Assembly: GCF_964019385.1 (NCBI RefSeq) | Contig: NC_088645.1 | Span: 42,570,831-42,634,830 of the forward strand | Origin: Sycon ciliatum | Taxonomy: Eukaryota; Porifera; Calcarea; Leucosolenida; Sycettidae | Length of the DNA: 64,000 bases | Direction of reading: 5' to 3' | Shown here: positions 30,403 through 43,543 of the stretch, piece by piece | Numbering within the stretch: the stretch's first letter is position 1 | Layout: each line of letters begins with the position of its first letter | Made by a program: the position numbers and the translations under genes | Notes under the pieces: generated by a model | Told to the model about the DNA's origin: nothing | What the model saw: the letters and a program-made list of their open reading frames with translations, nothing else | The model's database searches: none

Positions 30403-32472
30403 AGGCTCCGGCGGATTATGCCGGTATAATTATTGGCATAATTTGGCGGTTGAAAATTTGGAGCATAATTCGGCATCGTCTTGGGAGGTAGGAGCATAAC
30501 TGCAGTCTACATATACATGTAGATGATTATACTACAGTTCTAGTATGTAGGCTACACAATTGTGTACAATGCACCTGATCAGATCTGGTGGTCTGCATTT
30601 GAAAGGGTTTGGAGGTCATGCGGATAGTGTTTTCGATGAAAAGCAGGGTAGAAATCATGGCAATACATTACTGTATGCTCGAACTCGTCTTTTTCAAAGT
30701 TCTTTCTCACACTGACACAGTACATGTAGCAGAAGATGCGAATGAATCAGCCTTTATCAGGTATCGCGGGGCGGACGAGATAGTGATTGGTAGTCCGCAA
30801 AACTCCGCGTACATGTACATGTACATAATGCTGTTTTCTGCATGATACGAAGTCATGACCTCTAGAATTTAGCAGCCATGACTGTGCAGGCTATGGATAT
30901 TGCTCTAATAACTTAGAAAAATTTAGGTACATGTATAGCTCATGTTCGATCATGATTGAAGGAGAGGTGGAGCTACGGGAGAGATGAGCTAATTATTTGC
31001 AGGGTGAGGTGGACATCGATTGGATAAGACAGTTGAACGTGATAATTTTCAAAGGTAACTCAAACTAAGTTGGCAAAGAAAAAATCGTTTTACAAAAGAA
31101 GTCAATTTCTAGGCAATTCACACGACGTGAAAACTCACCACAAAAGTGTTATCGTACCGTTTCCAAGGACATTTACTCTACCTGACCATGCACCCTCCCC
31201 TTTTTTTTCGATGCCAGGTTGCAACGCTAACGCCTAGAGACCCCTGGTCGGTCGAGTTGCTCACTGTACATCGGCACGTCGTCCCTACATCCCCTGTGTC
31301 TTGTCTTGTGTTTGTCTCCACATGTCTCTTTGTAGGGCTTTGTTCCCAATAAACAAAAAAAACAAAAAAATCTTGGCCGAGGCCCTTTTGCTCGCTATTA
31401 TCTTTGCACGCCTGCAAAAGTGTCGGTTGCTGAAAGTGCGTACTGCAAATGCAGTGCTTGAACAATTTCACGGGATTTTCAGGTGGTCACTATGGATACA
31501 TTGACGGTTGCAAAGTTTGCCCAGCACCGTGTGAACTGGATCACGGTTTGCCAGTGTTCTTTTGGTCACACACGTGCAAGTTTTTATCACGTCGTGTGAA
31601 TGGCCTATAATGAATACTCAGAATAGAAGAAGTAATGTTGTCTCTTTTCCATGTTGATCTCTAGCATGCATGGACACCTTAGTAAGGGGATACTCATGTA
31701 TTTTGTTGTACTTATGGCCACTAGTAAGTACGAAAACCGCCCGATTTTCCGAACTTTATATATTATATTTATTACAACATCTCAAGACTCGGTGGAAACA
31801 CCGGCCATTAGAGTGAGTGATTATTGAGGCTCCATAAGTACAACAAAGTGAATATGTATCCCCGCGTGCCAAAGCATAATACGATGATTTTGCGAGCATA
31901 CATGTACATGTACATGTAATGTGAGAATCCATGCAAGCACAATTACATGATTTCGCGAGCATTATCCGCCGGTAGGCCTTGACAGATTATGCTAATATTT
32001 TCGTGAAATTATGCTTTTCGCATTGCTGAAAAAATTGCAGAATTATGCTATTTTTATGCTAAAAGTTATCATAATATGCCGCATCATGCTCACATGTGCT
32101 GCTTATGTACATGTATATGATGGTTTTGTGCAAAATAACAGGTGATTTTTTTGTAGAGGGCGTTGCACTGTAGTAGCAAAAGTTCAACAGGGTCAACGCA
32201 CCGTCCGACCTACATGTAGCTGGGACCGTCACTGATTGTAGGAGACTGGACATGTTATCAAGGGAGTCGTAAACCTTCGCCTTCCTGGTGCATCTACTTG
32301 TACTTGTAGAACATGTACAACTGTATGGAATTTGATGCGAACAGGCGGATTATTCCAATTTTATGCGATTCGTATGCAATTTGCCTCGAATTATGTGATT
32401 ATTTGATTTTGGTAGGAATTATGCGAAAAATTATGCTAGCATAATCTGTCAAGGCCTATCCGCCGGAGCCTA
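30403..32472. mobile_element. Non-autonomous hAT-like element X
   Basis: Left AGGCTCCGGCGGATTATGC, right-end complement TAGGCTCCGGCGGATAATGC. It is an inverted relative of element Y (34527-38708): X's left part (30410-30840) matches Y's right part (37670-38708), and X's right part matches Y's left. It hosts the MITE at 31973-32458. No transposase was found. TSD not clear. Confidence 0.7.
31973..32458. mobile_element. hAT MITE, 486 bp, perfect 8 bp TSD
   Basis: Ends TAGGCCTTGACAGATTATGC and its inverted match; TCCGCCGG at 31965-31972 and 32459-32466. Interior AT-rich with many ATTATGC motifs. Confidence 0.9.
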
Positions 32473-33875
32473 GTCGAGATGCGCACAACAGAGACATTAT
32501 TAGTCAGGAAGCCACCTGTCATGTCCCGAATTTCGTCGTGTGTCATATTAATGATTTAAAGTAATAGCAAGTTCAGGCCAAACTGTTTGGTGTCTCTCGC
32601 ATATACATGAGTATGTGTTGCCTGATGATCGTAGTAACACGTGAAACTCAGAGTTGTAACAAAGCTTCCAATCTCTCTCTTGTGTATAATTGTTTTATTA
32701 TGTACATGTACCTGTAAAAGTCTGTAGTTGTGGATATCGTGAAAAACAAACTCAGTCAACAACACATCCTACATTGTGTGACCCATGCAATTATTCCTTG
32801 CCACATCCAAGGCCGAAGAAGTCCAAGAACAAGGACAAGTAGAAACCCAGACAGGTTTTACAAAAATAGTTAAGGTATGCAATGGCAAAATGTATGGAGA
32901 AGCAGATCCCGAACCCAGATACTAAGAGGTTTGAAGTGTTTACTTATCCTCAATTCGGCCCAAATCGGACTTTCAAAAGCCAGCTGGACTGTTTCCGACG
33001 AATGTACTGTAGAGTACTGGACGCATCGCTTCCACACGCTCAGTGCCTTGTTGTCCACCTCCGCGAACGACTCTTTTGGCTTTGATTTGGGTCTACATAT
33101 ACATGTATACTTGCTCATTTTGAACGAACTGGTGGGGCTATTCCGTTCTTTCCCACTTCAAGGTGCATCGGATTTGCATTGGACAAGACTGTCAAAAAGC
33201 AGCTTCCCCTCAGCTAAATACATATTTTCCGGCTAACCATGCCTGAAACAAACTGAGTTCGAGCCAAATGAACAATCCGCTCGTGAAGGGCAAGATATCC
33301 ACAAGGATACACCTCCAAACCAAGAAATAACAACGATGTTGCAGAGAAGCTACCCTCGAGCCTCAGAAAGCTGCATACGTTGTACATATGCCAAGCAATT
33401 GCAACTGTAAATCCTCCCTGACATGCCATGGTGGCAACCGCAAACCCAACCCACGACACTTTCCCGTTGTCCAAATAAGAACACGACTGCTACTGTACAC
33501 TGCTCTGTATGAAGGAAATTCACATTCAGACGTGCCTTTGCCCGTAGTCTGAATCGAATCAATCAGAATTATAGATTTTTCATACGTGTACATATAGATC
33601 AGCAGTACGGCTCTCCTGCAGCATGCTGCATTGGCATTGTGGACGGATCCACCATGTCCAGCAGTTATGTGTCTACATCTCGATCTCGGAACGATTACAA
33701 TCATGTGCATTACGCCACATTGTCATTATTAGTCAGGCGTCCTGTTCTGTATCATAATCGACATTGGTAAACGCTCGTGTACTGTTTGCGTCTCAAGAAA
33801 GAAGGGACACTTCGTTGCTTCATGAACTCAGTTGAGTACGTATAAGCTCAGTGCTGGTGAACGCCTACGTGCTGT

Positions 33876-34045
33876 TTGCGTCTCAAGAAGGAAGGGACAC
33901 TATTTTTCTTCATGAACTCAGTTGATCAGGTGGTGCTAAGAGCATTCTCGCTAGAAAAATTTCCTCTCGCCAGAATGCTCACACCTCCTAATCAACTGAG
34001 TTCATGAAGAAAAAGAGTGTCCCTTCCTTCTTGAGACTGCTGTGT
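33876..34045. repeat. Hairpin with ~75 bp arms
   Basis: CTCAAGAAGGAAGGGACACT...TTCATGAACTCAGTTGAT is inverted at CAACTGAGTTCATGAA...AGTGTCCCTTCCTTCTTGAG. A partial direct copy of the left arm lies at 33775-33838, and a decayed one at 46440-46500 in copy B. Confidence 0.85.
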
Positions 34046-34662
34046 GGGTGACCGTGACAGGGATCCGCTGTCTTGAAAGATTTGCGACGCAATCCCAGCT
34101 AAGAACGAGGTAAGCGGGGGCGATATAGATTAGTTCCGTTGAGACTTTAGTTAGTGTGGCGTTTGCACGAAACCATGTTAAATTTTGTTTGTGTTTTCTT
34201 CACTACTGAGTACCGTCGTTCATTTTACGCGTAGCTGCAGTATAATACATGTACATGTATGTGCTAAAGTTATATTTACATTCATTTCCCTTCGCGGAAA
34301 TTGCTAAAAATTGACATACCAGTGCTCAGTCAACCCCAGAAACGATTGAATGAAGCGAGGGAAGTAATCATCCCCTGATGTACTACTAGTATCGTGGACA
34401 TGGAAATCCAGTTTGAATTACCGCGGCCGGAGACCTCACTCCTCAGTGCGAACAGATCGTTGCATGCAGTGCACATGTTGAACCGATGCGACCTGCGCGC
34501 TGCAGCGCAGAAACACGGCTGTACGGTAGGCACCGGCGGATTATGCTCGCGAAATCAAGGAATTATGCTTTCATGGATTCTCGCATTATGCTTGTAAAAT
34601 CCTCATAATTATTATGCTTTGGCACCCGGGGATATACATGTATATTCACCTTGTTGTACTTA

Positions 34663-35219
34663 GGGACCATCGCAAAAGTTCACAGAAGCCCCTGAAACGA
34701 AGAGCATACGTTTGGGGGGGAGGGAGTCGTGTCGAAAATCGCAAACCGGGCTTCAATTCAAAAAAGTATTGACGACATGTAGGAGCTGATATAGTCTATA
34801 GATTAGCATGCCATCACAGCCGGCGTAGATCGCTTGTCAGGACGCGTAGTCATGCGCGTGTCGCGTAGCTGGCTGCCTGTACACTGTGTGTAGTCTAGTA
34901 CCAAGAGGCCATAAAACGCGTGGTTTATGGACTCTTGCTAGCACTAGTACTAGCACTAGTAGCAGGGGTTCATAAACCCTATCATATCATCGGCCTATGA
35001 ACCCCTGCTACTAGTGCTAGTACTAGTAATCTATAGACTATATCAGCTCCTACATGTCGTCAATACTTTTTTGAATAATTATTATGTGTGCAGCATCCAA
35101 GTGAAATAATGAAGCCCATATTGTGAATGTCGTTTCGTTTGAGGGGGGAGGGAGGGGGGTCAGGCCCGAAACTCACGGTCTTCGTTTCGGGGGCTTCTGC
35201 GAACTTTTGCGATGGTCCC
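34663..35219. mobile_element. Foldback TIR element with TTA duplication
   Basis: Arms begin GGGACCATCGCAAAAGTTC and match over ~150 bp with gaps, including GTATTGACGACATGTAGGAG and its complement. TTA at 34660-34662 and 35220-35222. A decayed relative may lie at ~42585-42807. Confidence 0.8.
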
Positions 35220-36043
35220 TTATCGAGCCTCAAAGTTCGGGAAATTGTGCCTTTTTTCGTACTTGCAAGTTACAAGTGGCCATAAGTACAAGAAAATACA
35301 TGTACATGAGTATCCCCATACCAAGGGCAAGGTGTCCATGCATGTAAGAGGTCAACATGGTAAAGAGAAAACAATACTTTTTCTATTCATTACTTGATTT
35401 CTTTTGTACTTCAGTAAAAAATATTATTTCATTGCTAAATTAGTTTGAGTTACCTTTGAAAATTATCATGTTCAACTGTCTTCGTAATCATCATACTCGT
35501 CCATCCGATGTCACCCTGGGCCTCACCCTGCGAATAATCAGCTCATCTCTCCCTAGCTCCACGTCTCCTTCCATCATGACCGAACATCATCTATACATCA
35601 ATTTAGAGCAATATCCGTAGCCTGCAGTCATATCATGGCTGCTAAAATCCAGACTGGTCATGACTTCGTAACTAGTGGTTTCCACAAAAAATTCTGAATA
35701 TTTTCTGAATTTTGGCGATTTTTTGATTTTTTTAAAATTTTTGAGTCCCTTTTGTTGAATTTTGCCATGCATTACCCACTTGCATGGTTGGTTTTGGGTT
35801 TCCAGTAAGCTGTTGGATGCCATCGTCCGATCGACCTGTGTGGAGAAACCTTGGATCAAAAAAATAATAATAATAATCACCGGAACTGGAAAGCAGATTG
35901 ACAGAAGATAGACCACAACCATTTTTCTTCGGCCACCATTTTGCGTTACCATGGTGTTGCCATGGTGATATCCAGAAGATTCGGCGCAACCAGAGTGATT
36001 GGCTGAATTTTTTTAAATTTTGCCATTTTTTTGAATTCTATTT

Positions 36044-36922
36044 ATGGTGTTTTACGTCAACCATGACGGCTACAATGGCCAACCAGATCACAACGAAGTT
36101 GGGGCCAAAGAGAAAGTTTACATGTATTTCTTTCACGTGAAAATATATACAGGGGCCATTTTTACGAAAAATGATTTATGTATACAAAAATGCATGTACG
36201 AAGTCACTACATTACACCCCACCAGAGATGAAGCCGAGAGCAGTTGCTGAAGAACGCCAAACGGAAAAAAAATCTTGGAAAGGAAAGGAAAGAGTGAGCG
36301 AAGCGTACAAAGCGGAGAGACGGGAAAGAAAAATACACTGTACAAAGAGAAAGACTGTACAAAGAGAAAAAATATGCGCTGCATGTGGAATACCGTTGTA
36401 TGACACGTGGACACAAGGTCCGAAACAAGGTAGAAAATGCAGGAAAGGGAAAGAGGAAACATGAGTGACAGAGGTGGAAGAACGTGTCAGAGGCAGTCCA
36501 GAGAAAGAAAGTAGAGAAAAGAACAAGGGAAACGTACGCGTGACAGAGGAGGAGGGATCTTGATCTTGTCAGAGGCGGCTGCGGGCTAGGAGATCGTGGC
36601 GGTTGATCGGCGGATCGGTGGATCGGCGGATGGTGGGCTGGTGAGGTTGTGGGCTTGGGCGCCTGCTCAATCTGGGCCGCGGAGGTCGAAGGCGCGATGG
36701 CCTGCTCCATGCCATCCATACAGCAACTCCGACTCGGCGCAGTGTCAGGGGTCACCAATTATGGTGTTTTACGTCAACCATGACGGCTACAATGGCCAAC
36801 CAGACCACAACGAAGTTGGGGCCAAAGAGAAAGTTTATTTCTTTCACGTGAAAATATATACAGGGGCCATTTTTACGAAAAATGATTTATGTATACAAAA
36901 ATGCATGTACGAAGTCACTACA
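36044..36922 (-). mobile_element. TRIM-like LTR element (copy 2)
   Basis: LTRs 36044-36211 and 36761-36922 (TGTAGTGACTTCG...at the minus-strand start). PBS-like TGGTGACCCCTGACACTG inside the right LTR, purine tract GGTGGGGTGTAA before the left one, AATAAA in the LTR. Flanks CTATT/CTATC are a possible TSD (4 of 5). The left LTR has ~8 extra bases. The interior shares GTGACAGAGGAG and GTCAGAGGC motifs with copy 1; no gag or pol. Confidence 0.85.
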
Positions 36923-37949
36923 CTATCATTGAAATTTGCCTAATTTGTTTTAAAATTTTGAATTTGAATTTTGAGATTTTTTTCTTGAATTTTGTGGAAA
37001 CCCTTATTCGTAACATGCATAATGTATTAATGTAATGTAGAGGGGACGGTTTCAAATAGGACACCGGTTGCAAACCGGAACGGACTCAATATTAACTTTC
37101 TCTCTTGGTATTTTGATTAGAAAACATATGTCATAGTGAGACTACGATGTGTTATACACCGAGCCAAAATTTCATGGCTCTACGATGACCAGAAGCGCCA
37201 TATCAAGCAGGTGAGTTTTTGACGTGTTGCTTCGCACTGCGACTTGAGTTTTTACGACTTTCGAAAAATCAACTTCTTGTCGCAGGTAAACAGCGGCTCG
37301 CCTCTCGCCAATAAAGCACCGCATACCAATCAAAACTAATGGAAGCACACACAAGGCTTATTGTTACTCTGTACTGGCCGTCGTGGAGCGATAGCAATTA
37401 CCTAATTTCAGACCCAGAGTGAATTTGACGTGCACTCTAAAACGTGTCCGGTTTGGAGCCACCTCTGATTTGAACTTTTTTGAAGCGAAAGGGCAACTTG
37501 GAGGCAATGGGTCAACACAAAGGAGTGGCTCAGTTCGATTGACTCTGGCCCCAGAGCAAACTTCAACATGCCAGTTTCCTTCCACAAACATATTTCGAGT
37601 GAAAAATCAACGCTGATGATCGGTTTGGGTCTATACAAAATTGGCTGTCAAAGCGTCCCGGTATCGAGCCGTCCCCTCTACATGTACATGTACATGTACA
37701 TGGAGTTTTGCGGACTACCCGCCACTACATGTACATGTACACGTACATGTATCTCGTCCGCCCCAGCCGGGATACCTGATGAAGGCTGATTCACTCGCAT
37801 CTTCTGCTACATGTACTGTGTCAGTGTGAGAAAGAACTTTGAAGAAGACGAGTTCGAGCATACAATAATGCATTGCCATGATTTCTACCCTGCTTTTCAT
37901 TGAAAACACTATCTGCATGACCTCCGAACCCTTGGCCATGCAGTCTGTC

Positions 37950-38535
37950 GACTTTCTTCTTACTCTTACTCAGATATATTTTTTGTTCACAGATGTCTTG
38001 GTGCTGAAATGATCAGTTGTCTTTTCAGCACTTTCTTTGATTTAGTCAATGGTCGTGCCACGCAGCGTCAGGCTTCACGTCTGCTTCGTGTCCCGTTTTT
38101 GCCGAGTCCTTCCGGTCGATCCACTGTTCAGTTCATTGGTAGTGTGTACTGGAACTGCCTGCCGCCTGATGTCCGCTCCATCACAATTCCTTCTGCATTT
38201 AAGAAAGCAATTACAAACGATATCTTAAACTCTCTTACCCTCTCCTAAGATCTCTAAAACGCATAACTGTCAACATTCCCTCACCCTGGAACCTTTCCAT
38301 CCGTTGCATTATTTTCATGAAAAATTCATCAAATTACAATTCGTTACTTGTAGTACTCCCTCATTGATTTGTTTCCGTCTTCTCTTTGTGCCTTGTTCAT
38401 GATTGTATTTTCCTCTTCCTCCTTTTCTTATATCACCACCTTCATCATTTTGCGAGAACTGTGGCAATACGCCCAGTGAGAAGGCAGATTTTGCCTGTGC
38501 TTCTGGTGAAGTAAAAGAAAGCTAAACAAACAAAC
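37950..38535 (+). pseudogene. LINE 3' fragment (RT tail plus 3' UTR)
   Basis: The frame at 38009-38248 contains RQASRLLRVPFLPSPSGRST and YWNCLPPDVRS, the far C-terminal tail of LINE RT proteins, ending at a stop. The 3' UTR ends GTGAGAAGGCAGATTTTGCC then AAACAAACAAAC. It is a clean extra block relative to element X, so it inserted into Y after the two diverged. Confidence 0.75.
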
Positions 38536-38974
38536 AGACCACCAGCACTGATCAGGTGCATTGTACACAATTGTATAGCCTACATACTAGAACTGTGGTA
38601 TAATCGTGTAGTTATGCTCCTACCTCCGAGAGGATGCCAAATTATGCTCCAAATTTTCAACCATCCAATTATGCCAATAATTATGCCGGCATAATCCGCC
38701 GGTGCCTACTCTACGGCCAGGGCCTTGGGACCGCTACGCGTGCTACCGGACTTCCATGTCCACGAAATTGCAATTACATGTACATGTACATGTATGTACG
38801 AGTGATTACCTCGGTGAATGCATGTCATTATGCAGCACCCGACTCGTCAACAAAGCAATAAGTCAAAAAGACGGTATTCAAAAAATATGTCATGTTTTTC
38901 TACGTTCATTTCTACATCTTCTACTGGACCTGACTTCGTGTCTCTTCGTGCTTCTCTTGAACGTTTAGCAAAAT

Positions 38975-39022
38975 GTAGTCATGTAGTCATGTAGTCATGT
39001 AGTCATGTAGTCATGTAGTCAT
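38975..39022. repeat. 8 bp microsatellite (ATGTAGTC)n
   Basis: Six consecutive copies of ATGTAGTC, in copy A; copy B has only one to two at 47455-47465. Confidence 0.95.
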
Positions 39023-40833
39023 GGGCATGAAACCGGGTGGTTACTAGTACTTCAGGGTTTGCTGATTTTCCAATTTCCAAGCGCTGAGCTGCGAAAAAAT
39101 TGTGAAATCACCTAACGAAATAGGGATCGACGAGAGAACAACCCCCCTCGCACCAATGGTAGCGCACAGCTTCGGGATGGCAAAGTTTCTAAATCTCTCT
39201 CTAGAGGCCATCACTGCTCCCTCTGTGCGAAGCTGCAAATATTCCCTCCGAACTGGCTCACCCCGGGCCCCGTGAAAAAGTCATCGCACAGACCTACATG
39301 TACATGAACATGCAAAGTCAGAGCGAAACGTCATTAGCTGTCCACAGATTTCTGTACATGCAAAGTCATGTACACGTTCAATGTACACTGTACATGCATT
39401 GAGATTAGCGATGCGCAAAAGCCTGAAGAGGGAACGTGGATGATGTTGTTTTCCCAGGCCAGAGGCATAACAGTCTAGACCCTGCCTGCAACACCATGAA
39501 CACTGCAGAGTCTGGACTGCAGTAGACATGACATGACATGTCCACATCACAGTCGTGTCTTGCACAGCTACATGTGAATGTAGGGCTACACTGCTGTCAA
39601 TAGCCTGTCGATGTCACGTAGGGATGTTTGGACAAGGAGGGACATTGTACTTAATTTGTAGGTTTTGCATGTCAGCTTGAGACGTCACAAATCATGTGCA
39701 CTTCTATACATTGCCGTGCATGCATTTGATCTGAACGCAGTTCACTGTACAAGTCATGGTTCTGATGTGCACGCGCAGTTTGTACAGTTCTAACTGCGAA
39801 GGCTCATAGACTACAGAGAGTCCATTCATTGCAAACTGGCACCCTACCGGTACCTGTTTGGTGTCTCCGCGGGTCCAGCATTGCAAACTGGCACCCAAAC
39901 TGTTTGCTGTCTCCCGCATATACATCACGTACAGTTATGTACATGTACCTGTAAAAGTCTGTAGTTGTGGATATCGTGAAAAACAAACTCAGTCAACAGC
40001 ACATCCTACATTGTGTGACCCATGCAATTATTCCTTGCCACATCCAAGGCCAGAGAAGTCCAAGAACAAGGGCAAGTAGAAACCCAGGCAGGTTTTACAA
40101 AAATAGTACAGGCATGCAATGGCAAAATGTATGGAGAAGCAGATCCCGAACCCAGATACTAAGGCCTCGGTCACATAATTATGCACTTTTTTTGGCGGTT
40201 CCGCCAAAGCGTAGCTTACGCTTCCGCCGTTGCCTCGGCAACGGCGGAGGCGTAAGTTACGCTTTGGCGGAAAGTTTGGATTTCGCTACGCCAAAAATAT
40301 GCGAGCGGAACCTCCGCTATCGCGGATCCGCTTTGGCGGAACCTGCGTGGTGATGGCTTTGGAGTTTGGTGTGCTACTTCTGCGCTGAGTTCTGGTGTTG
40401 TTTGGTTGCCGTTTGGTATTCAGTTTTCATATTGTTCTTCTTTGCCTATGTACTGTACGTTCTGGAGATCTCGCAAACCAGGGAGTCGTATAGACCCGGG
40501 AGGCGACACGCGCATCACTTGTGCACAACCATGATCGACTCAACGATTCAAAATATTACGACCTGCTCGGTGTGGGACAAGTCCGTACATAGGTCATAGC
40601 GCCCGGGAAATCCGTACATAGCGTCGTCTTCGTCCTTTCGCTGAACAATTGTGGTCAGACTTTCGATCTCCATTGCCGAAATACAGCCATCTGTGGCCAT
40701 CGCTGAGGAGTTCACTAATAAAGGGTCTTGTTCACTGGCTTACTCACTGGCTTTGCACTGCCACTCGAACTCTGAGGCACTTTGACCACCTAAGATGAGG
40801 TAATCCTTTCTTTACAAATTGCCTCAATATTTT

Positions 40834-41345
40834 CTCACCTTTAGGGCAATGAAGTAATTTTTTTCCTCGTGACTAACTTCGACCGACCAAGTTGCCCTGT
40901 CCCAGTGATCTACAATACTTATATTGCACATTTGTGAAATATTGGACCTATCCAGATAAACGAAATGACTTATATTCGAAATTACATTTTCCAAAGTTTT
41001 CCTTCACAATAGTCCCAATTTGTTCTCACCTTTAGGGCAATGAAGAATTTTTTTTGCTCGTGACTAACTTCGACAGACCAAGTTGTCCTGTCCCAGTGAT
41101 CTACAATACTTATATTGCACATTCGTGAAATATTGGACCTATCCAGATAAACGAAATGACTTTTATTCGAAATTACATTTTCCAAAGTTTTTCTTCACAA
41201 ATAGTCCCAATTTCTTCTCACCTTTAGGGCAATGAAGTCAATGTTTCTTCAGGACTAACATTGGCTAACAAAGTGGCGCTGTCCCAGTGATCTACAATAC
41301 TTATAATCATTGCACATGTGAAATATTGGGAGTCACAGAGTGAGG
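40834..41345. repeat. ~190 bp tandem repeat, ~2.7 copies
   Basis: TCTCACCTTTAGGGCAATGA begins units at ~40834, 41024 and 41217, each continuing to CCCAGTGATCTACAATACTT. The third unit is cut short. Confidence 0.9.
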
Positions 41346-41864
41346 AAATGGCCTAAATTGAAACTTGAACTGTTCTGCCAAGTTTTATGCAGTGAACGCA
41401 GGGCTGAGAGCCCGCAAGAGCCATCCCGGCAGATCTTGTGCGCCACCAACCGAACCTTCGGTGAATGTTCACAAGGTTAGAAGCTCGTACAGATAACACA
41501 CATTGGATGCTAATAGTAATACAATGCACTCAGGAATGTGTGCAAATACGACAGAATTAATTCCAAATAAAGTCAACAATAGCTGCCTCAACACAGTGCT
41601 ATCCACCTTCCGTATTTTCCATATTTGTACGGAAAATCACTACTTCGTCCACGCTATGGATTTTGAGAAAAATGTACAGAAAATTGAACGGGATTGATCA
41701 GTATGTATAAGCATTGCAAGTGCAAGCTGAGCGATGAAAAGAAGAGAACCGAGTGGAAAGAAAACGCTGCAGTGGAGAGTCCTTAGAAAAGACTTTAAAA
41801 ATATCAATAATATCGCTGCACGAGATCATCCTTATAAGTTATAACGTCAGCTGATCGTACTGTG

Positions 41865-42460
41865 GTTGATTCATACGGCGGTAAATACACACCTGCCTAC
41901 ACACGCTCTCTAAACTGAAAAGTTATTCTGGCACAGAGCTCTCCTTCCCGCCACCACCACCATCATCAGTTCGCGTCTGGCGCCTAGTCGATGCAGGGTG
42001 AGTGGTGTCCGACATAGCAGGCTGGTACATCAGGTAGCGTATGGCGCATAGCAGATGACACAGCAACAACATAGCTTGATTGCGACGTACCTTTCGTCCC
42101 GGCTGGACTCATCAGGCAATCTTCTTCTTAGATGTCTTCACAAGGAGCTTGACTCGGGAGAATGAAGTTGAAGACTCCACTGCAACTGCACTTATGGTTG
42201 GTTCATATGGTGGTAAATACACACCTGGCAATATGGGGGTAAATACACGCCTGCCCAGACACGCTCTCTAAACTGCAAAGTTATTCTGGCACAGAGCTCT
42301 CCTTCTCACCACCACCACCACCACCACCACCATCAGTTCGCGCCTGGCGCCTAGTCGATGCACGGTTAGCGGTATCCGACATAGCAGGCTGGCACATCAG
42401 GTAACGCATGGCACATAGAAGATGGCAACGACATAGCTTGATTGCGACGTACATTTCGTT
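41865..42460. repeat. Direct duplication ~270 bp
   Basis: GGTAAATACACACCTG...GACACGCTCTCTAAACTG and CGCCTAGTCGATGCA...ATAGCTTGATTGCGACGTAC occur at 41880-42091 and 42210-42451. The GAGAATGAAGTTGAAGAC segment (42159) also matches 13630 beside palindrome 2. (CCA)n at 42310-42332. Confidence 0.8.
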
Positions 42461-42834
42461 CTCCCCGTTGTGCTGTAGCCTGAAAAAGGAAATAAGACAA
42501 TGCATCCACATGACACAGACAAGTAATTACTGTTACAAATAATGCATACTGCTTGATAACAGAGAAAGAAAGTCAGTGGTCACACAAGTTTTTGGTTGTC
42601 CCTGAAATGAAGATTGTTCCAGGGGGGGGGGGGGGGGGGGGGGAGGGGGGAGCTAAAATCTCAGTCGACTGACACTATGCATACACATGTACATGCATGC
42701 GATTTTCGTCGTCCAATCATTTCGGAGGGTGGAGAGGAGGTCCGAGTACGAAATGAATGATGTTTTTTTCAGGGATGACTAATCACTTTTGCGATGACCC
42801 CTTATTGCATCAATTTATCGTCTGAACTGCGCAA

Positions 42835-43543
42835 TTGAGTCCCACTTTTATTATGTTGGGTCCAGATTTCAAGACTTGTGAAGCTCGAGGCGAAAAGCAG
42901 GCCGATGAAGAGACGCCAGTAATTCAGTCTAGTCCGGTGTCATGGAGAGGGGCCGATGAACCGGCAACAAGAGAATTCAATACGCATGCAATTCTTCAGT
43001 TCATTGCTGGGGAAGACTACTCAAGGCCACGGCACTCCGGCAATTTAATGTACAAATCAGCAGCAACACTTGCAAACGTATTCCTACCAGCTGACTAGCA
43101 AGTTACCAGCCATCAGCTCTTCAAATAATTTCCACTTAACAAAGAGAGGAGACGGACAGATCGGAAAGTATCGTGGCAAGCTCAGGACAACACACGTCCG
43201 GCCCTATGTATCAACAGTGGAAAGTGCGTGCCATGGTATATTTTCGCAGGCATATCAAGAACCAGCTAATGTGGACTGGGAGTCCATTTGCATCGTCCGA
43301 TCAGCTGCTACAAGTGCCGTGAGCCAATGGCAAACACGTTTGACAGAGACTACTACCTCTACTGAATGCAACTTTGGCATGGCAGAGATCTACAAGCACG
43401 TTATCTTATCTATCAATAGAGTTGTATCCTCGTATGATTATGTGAAGTGTGAGGTCGTACTGTACTGCAGACGCGTCTACGACCTGGTTGGAAATGTACG
43501 CAACAGTTCCCACCCTCTTGACCAGAGATCGCACACACCCTAG
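42835..43543 (+). other. Two adjoining unassigned open frames
   Basis: Frames at 42835-43098 (…FNTHAILQFIAGEDYSRPRH…) and 43070-43543 (…WESICIVRSAATSAVSQWQT…) overlap and could be one disrupted coding stretch inside the hAT element. No domain was recognised. They may be transposon cargo, a captured host exon, or chance. Confidence 0.3.

Larger units (their letters stand above)
34527..38708. mobile_element. Non-autonomous hAT-like element Y (4.2 kb)
   Basis: TIR TAGGCACCGGCGGATTATGC, exactly inverted at the right end. 8 bp flanks CTGTACGG and CTCTACGG (7 of 8 match). No transposase. It contains a foldback element (34663-35219), a TRIM (36044-36922) and a LINE 3' fragment (~37950-38535), all absent from X. 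Confidence 0.85.
34393..38764. mobile_element. Split MITE (GACATGGAAATCC family)
   Basis: Left half 34393-34526 (CGTGGACATGGAAATCC) and right half from 38709 to 38764 (GGACTTCCATGTCCACG) are one MITE interrupted by element Y. The matching place in copy B (~46870) lacks it, so it inserted after the duplication. Confidence 0.8.
32560..39905. repeat. Segmental duplication, copy A
   Basis: 32560-34392 plus 38765-39905 align with copy B (39901-40162, 45538-47890, 51655-52010). Shared landmarks: AAATGTATGGAGAAGCAGAT, TTTGAAGT-TTACTTATCCTCAAT, GGATCCACCATGTCC, GAACGTTTAGCAAAAT, CATCGCACAGA and TTGAGACGTCACAA. Copy A holds the MITE, element Y, a TRIM and a LINE piece that B lacks. Confidence 0.8.

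Noticed and set aside
37770..37790. CTGATGA near 37778 as a hammerhead core
   Set aside because: Followed by AGGCTGATTC with no stem II and no GAAA box.
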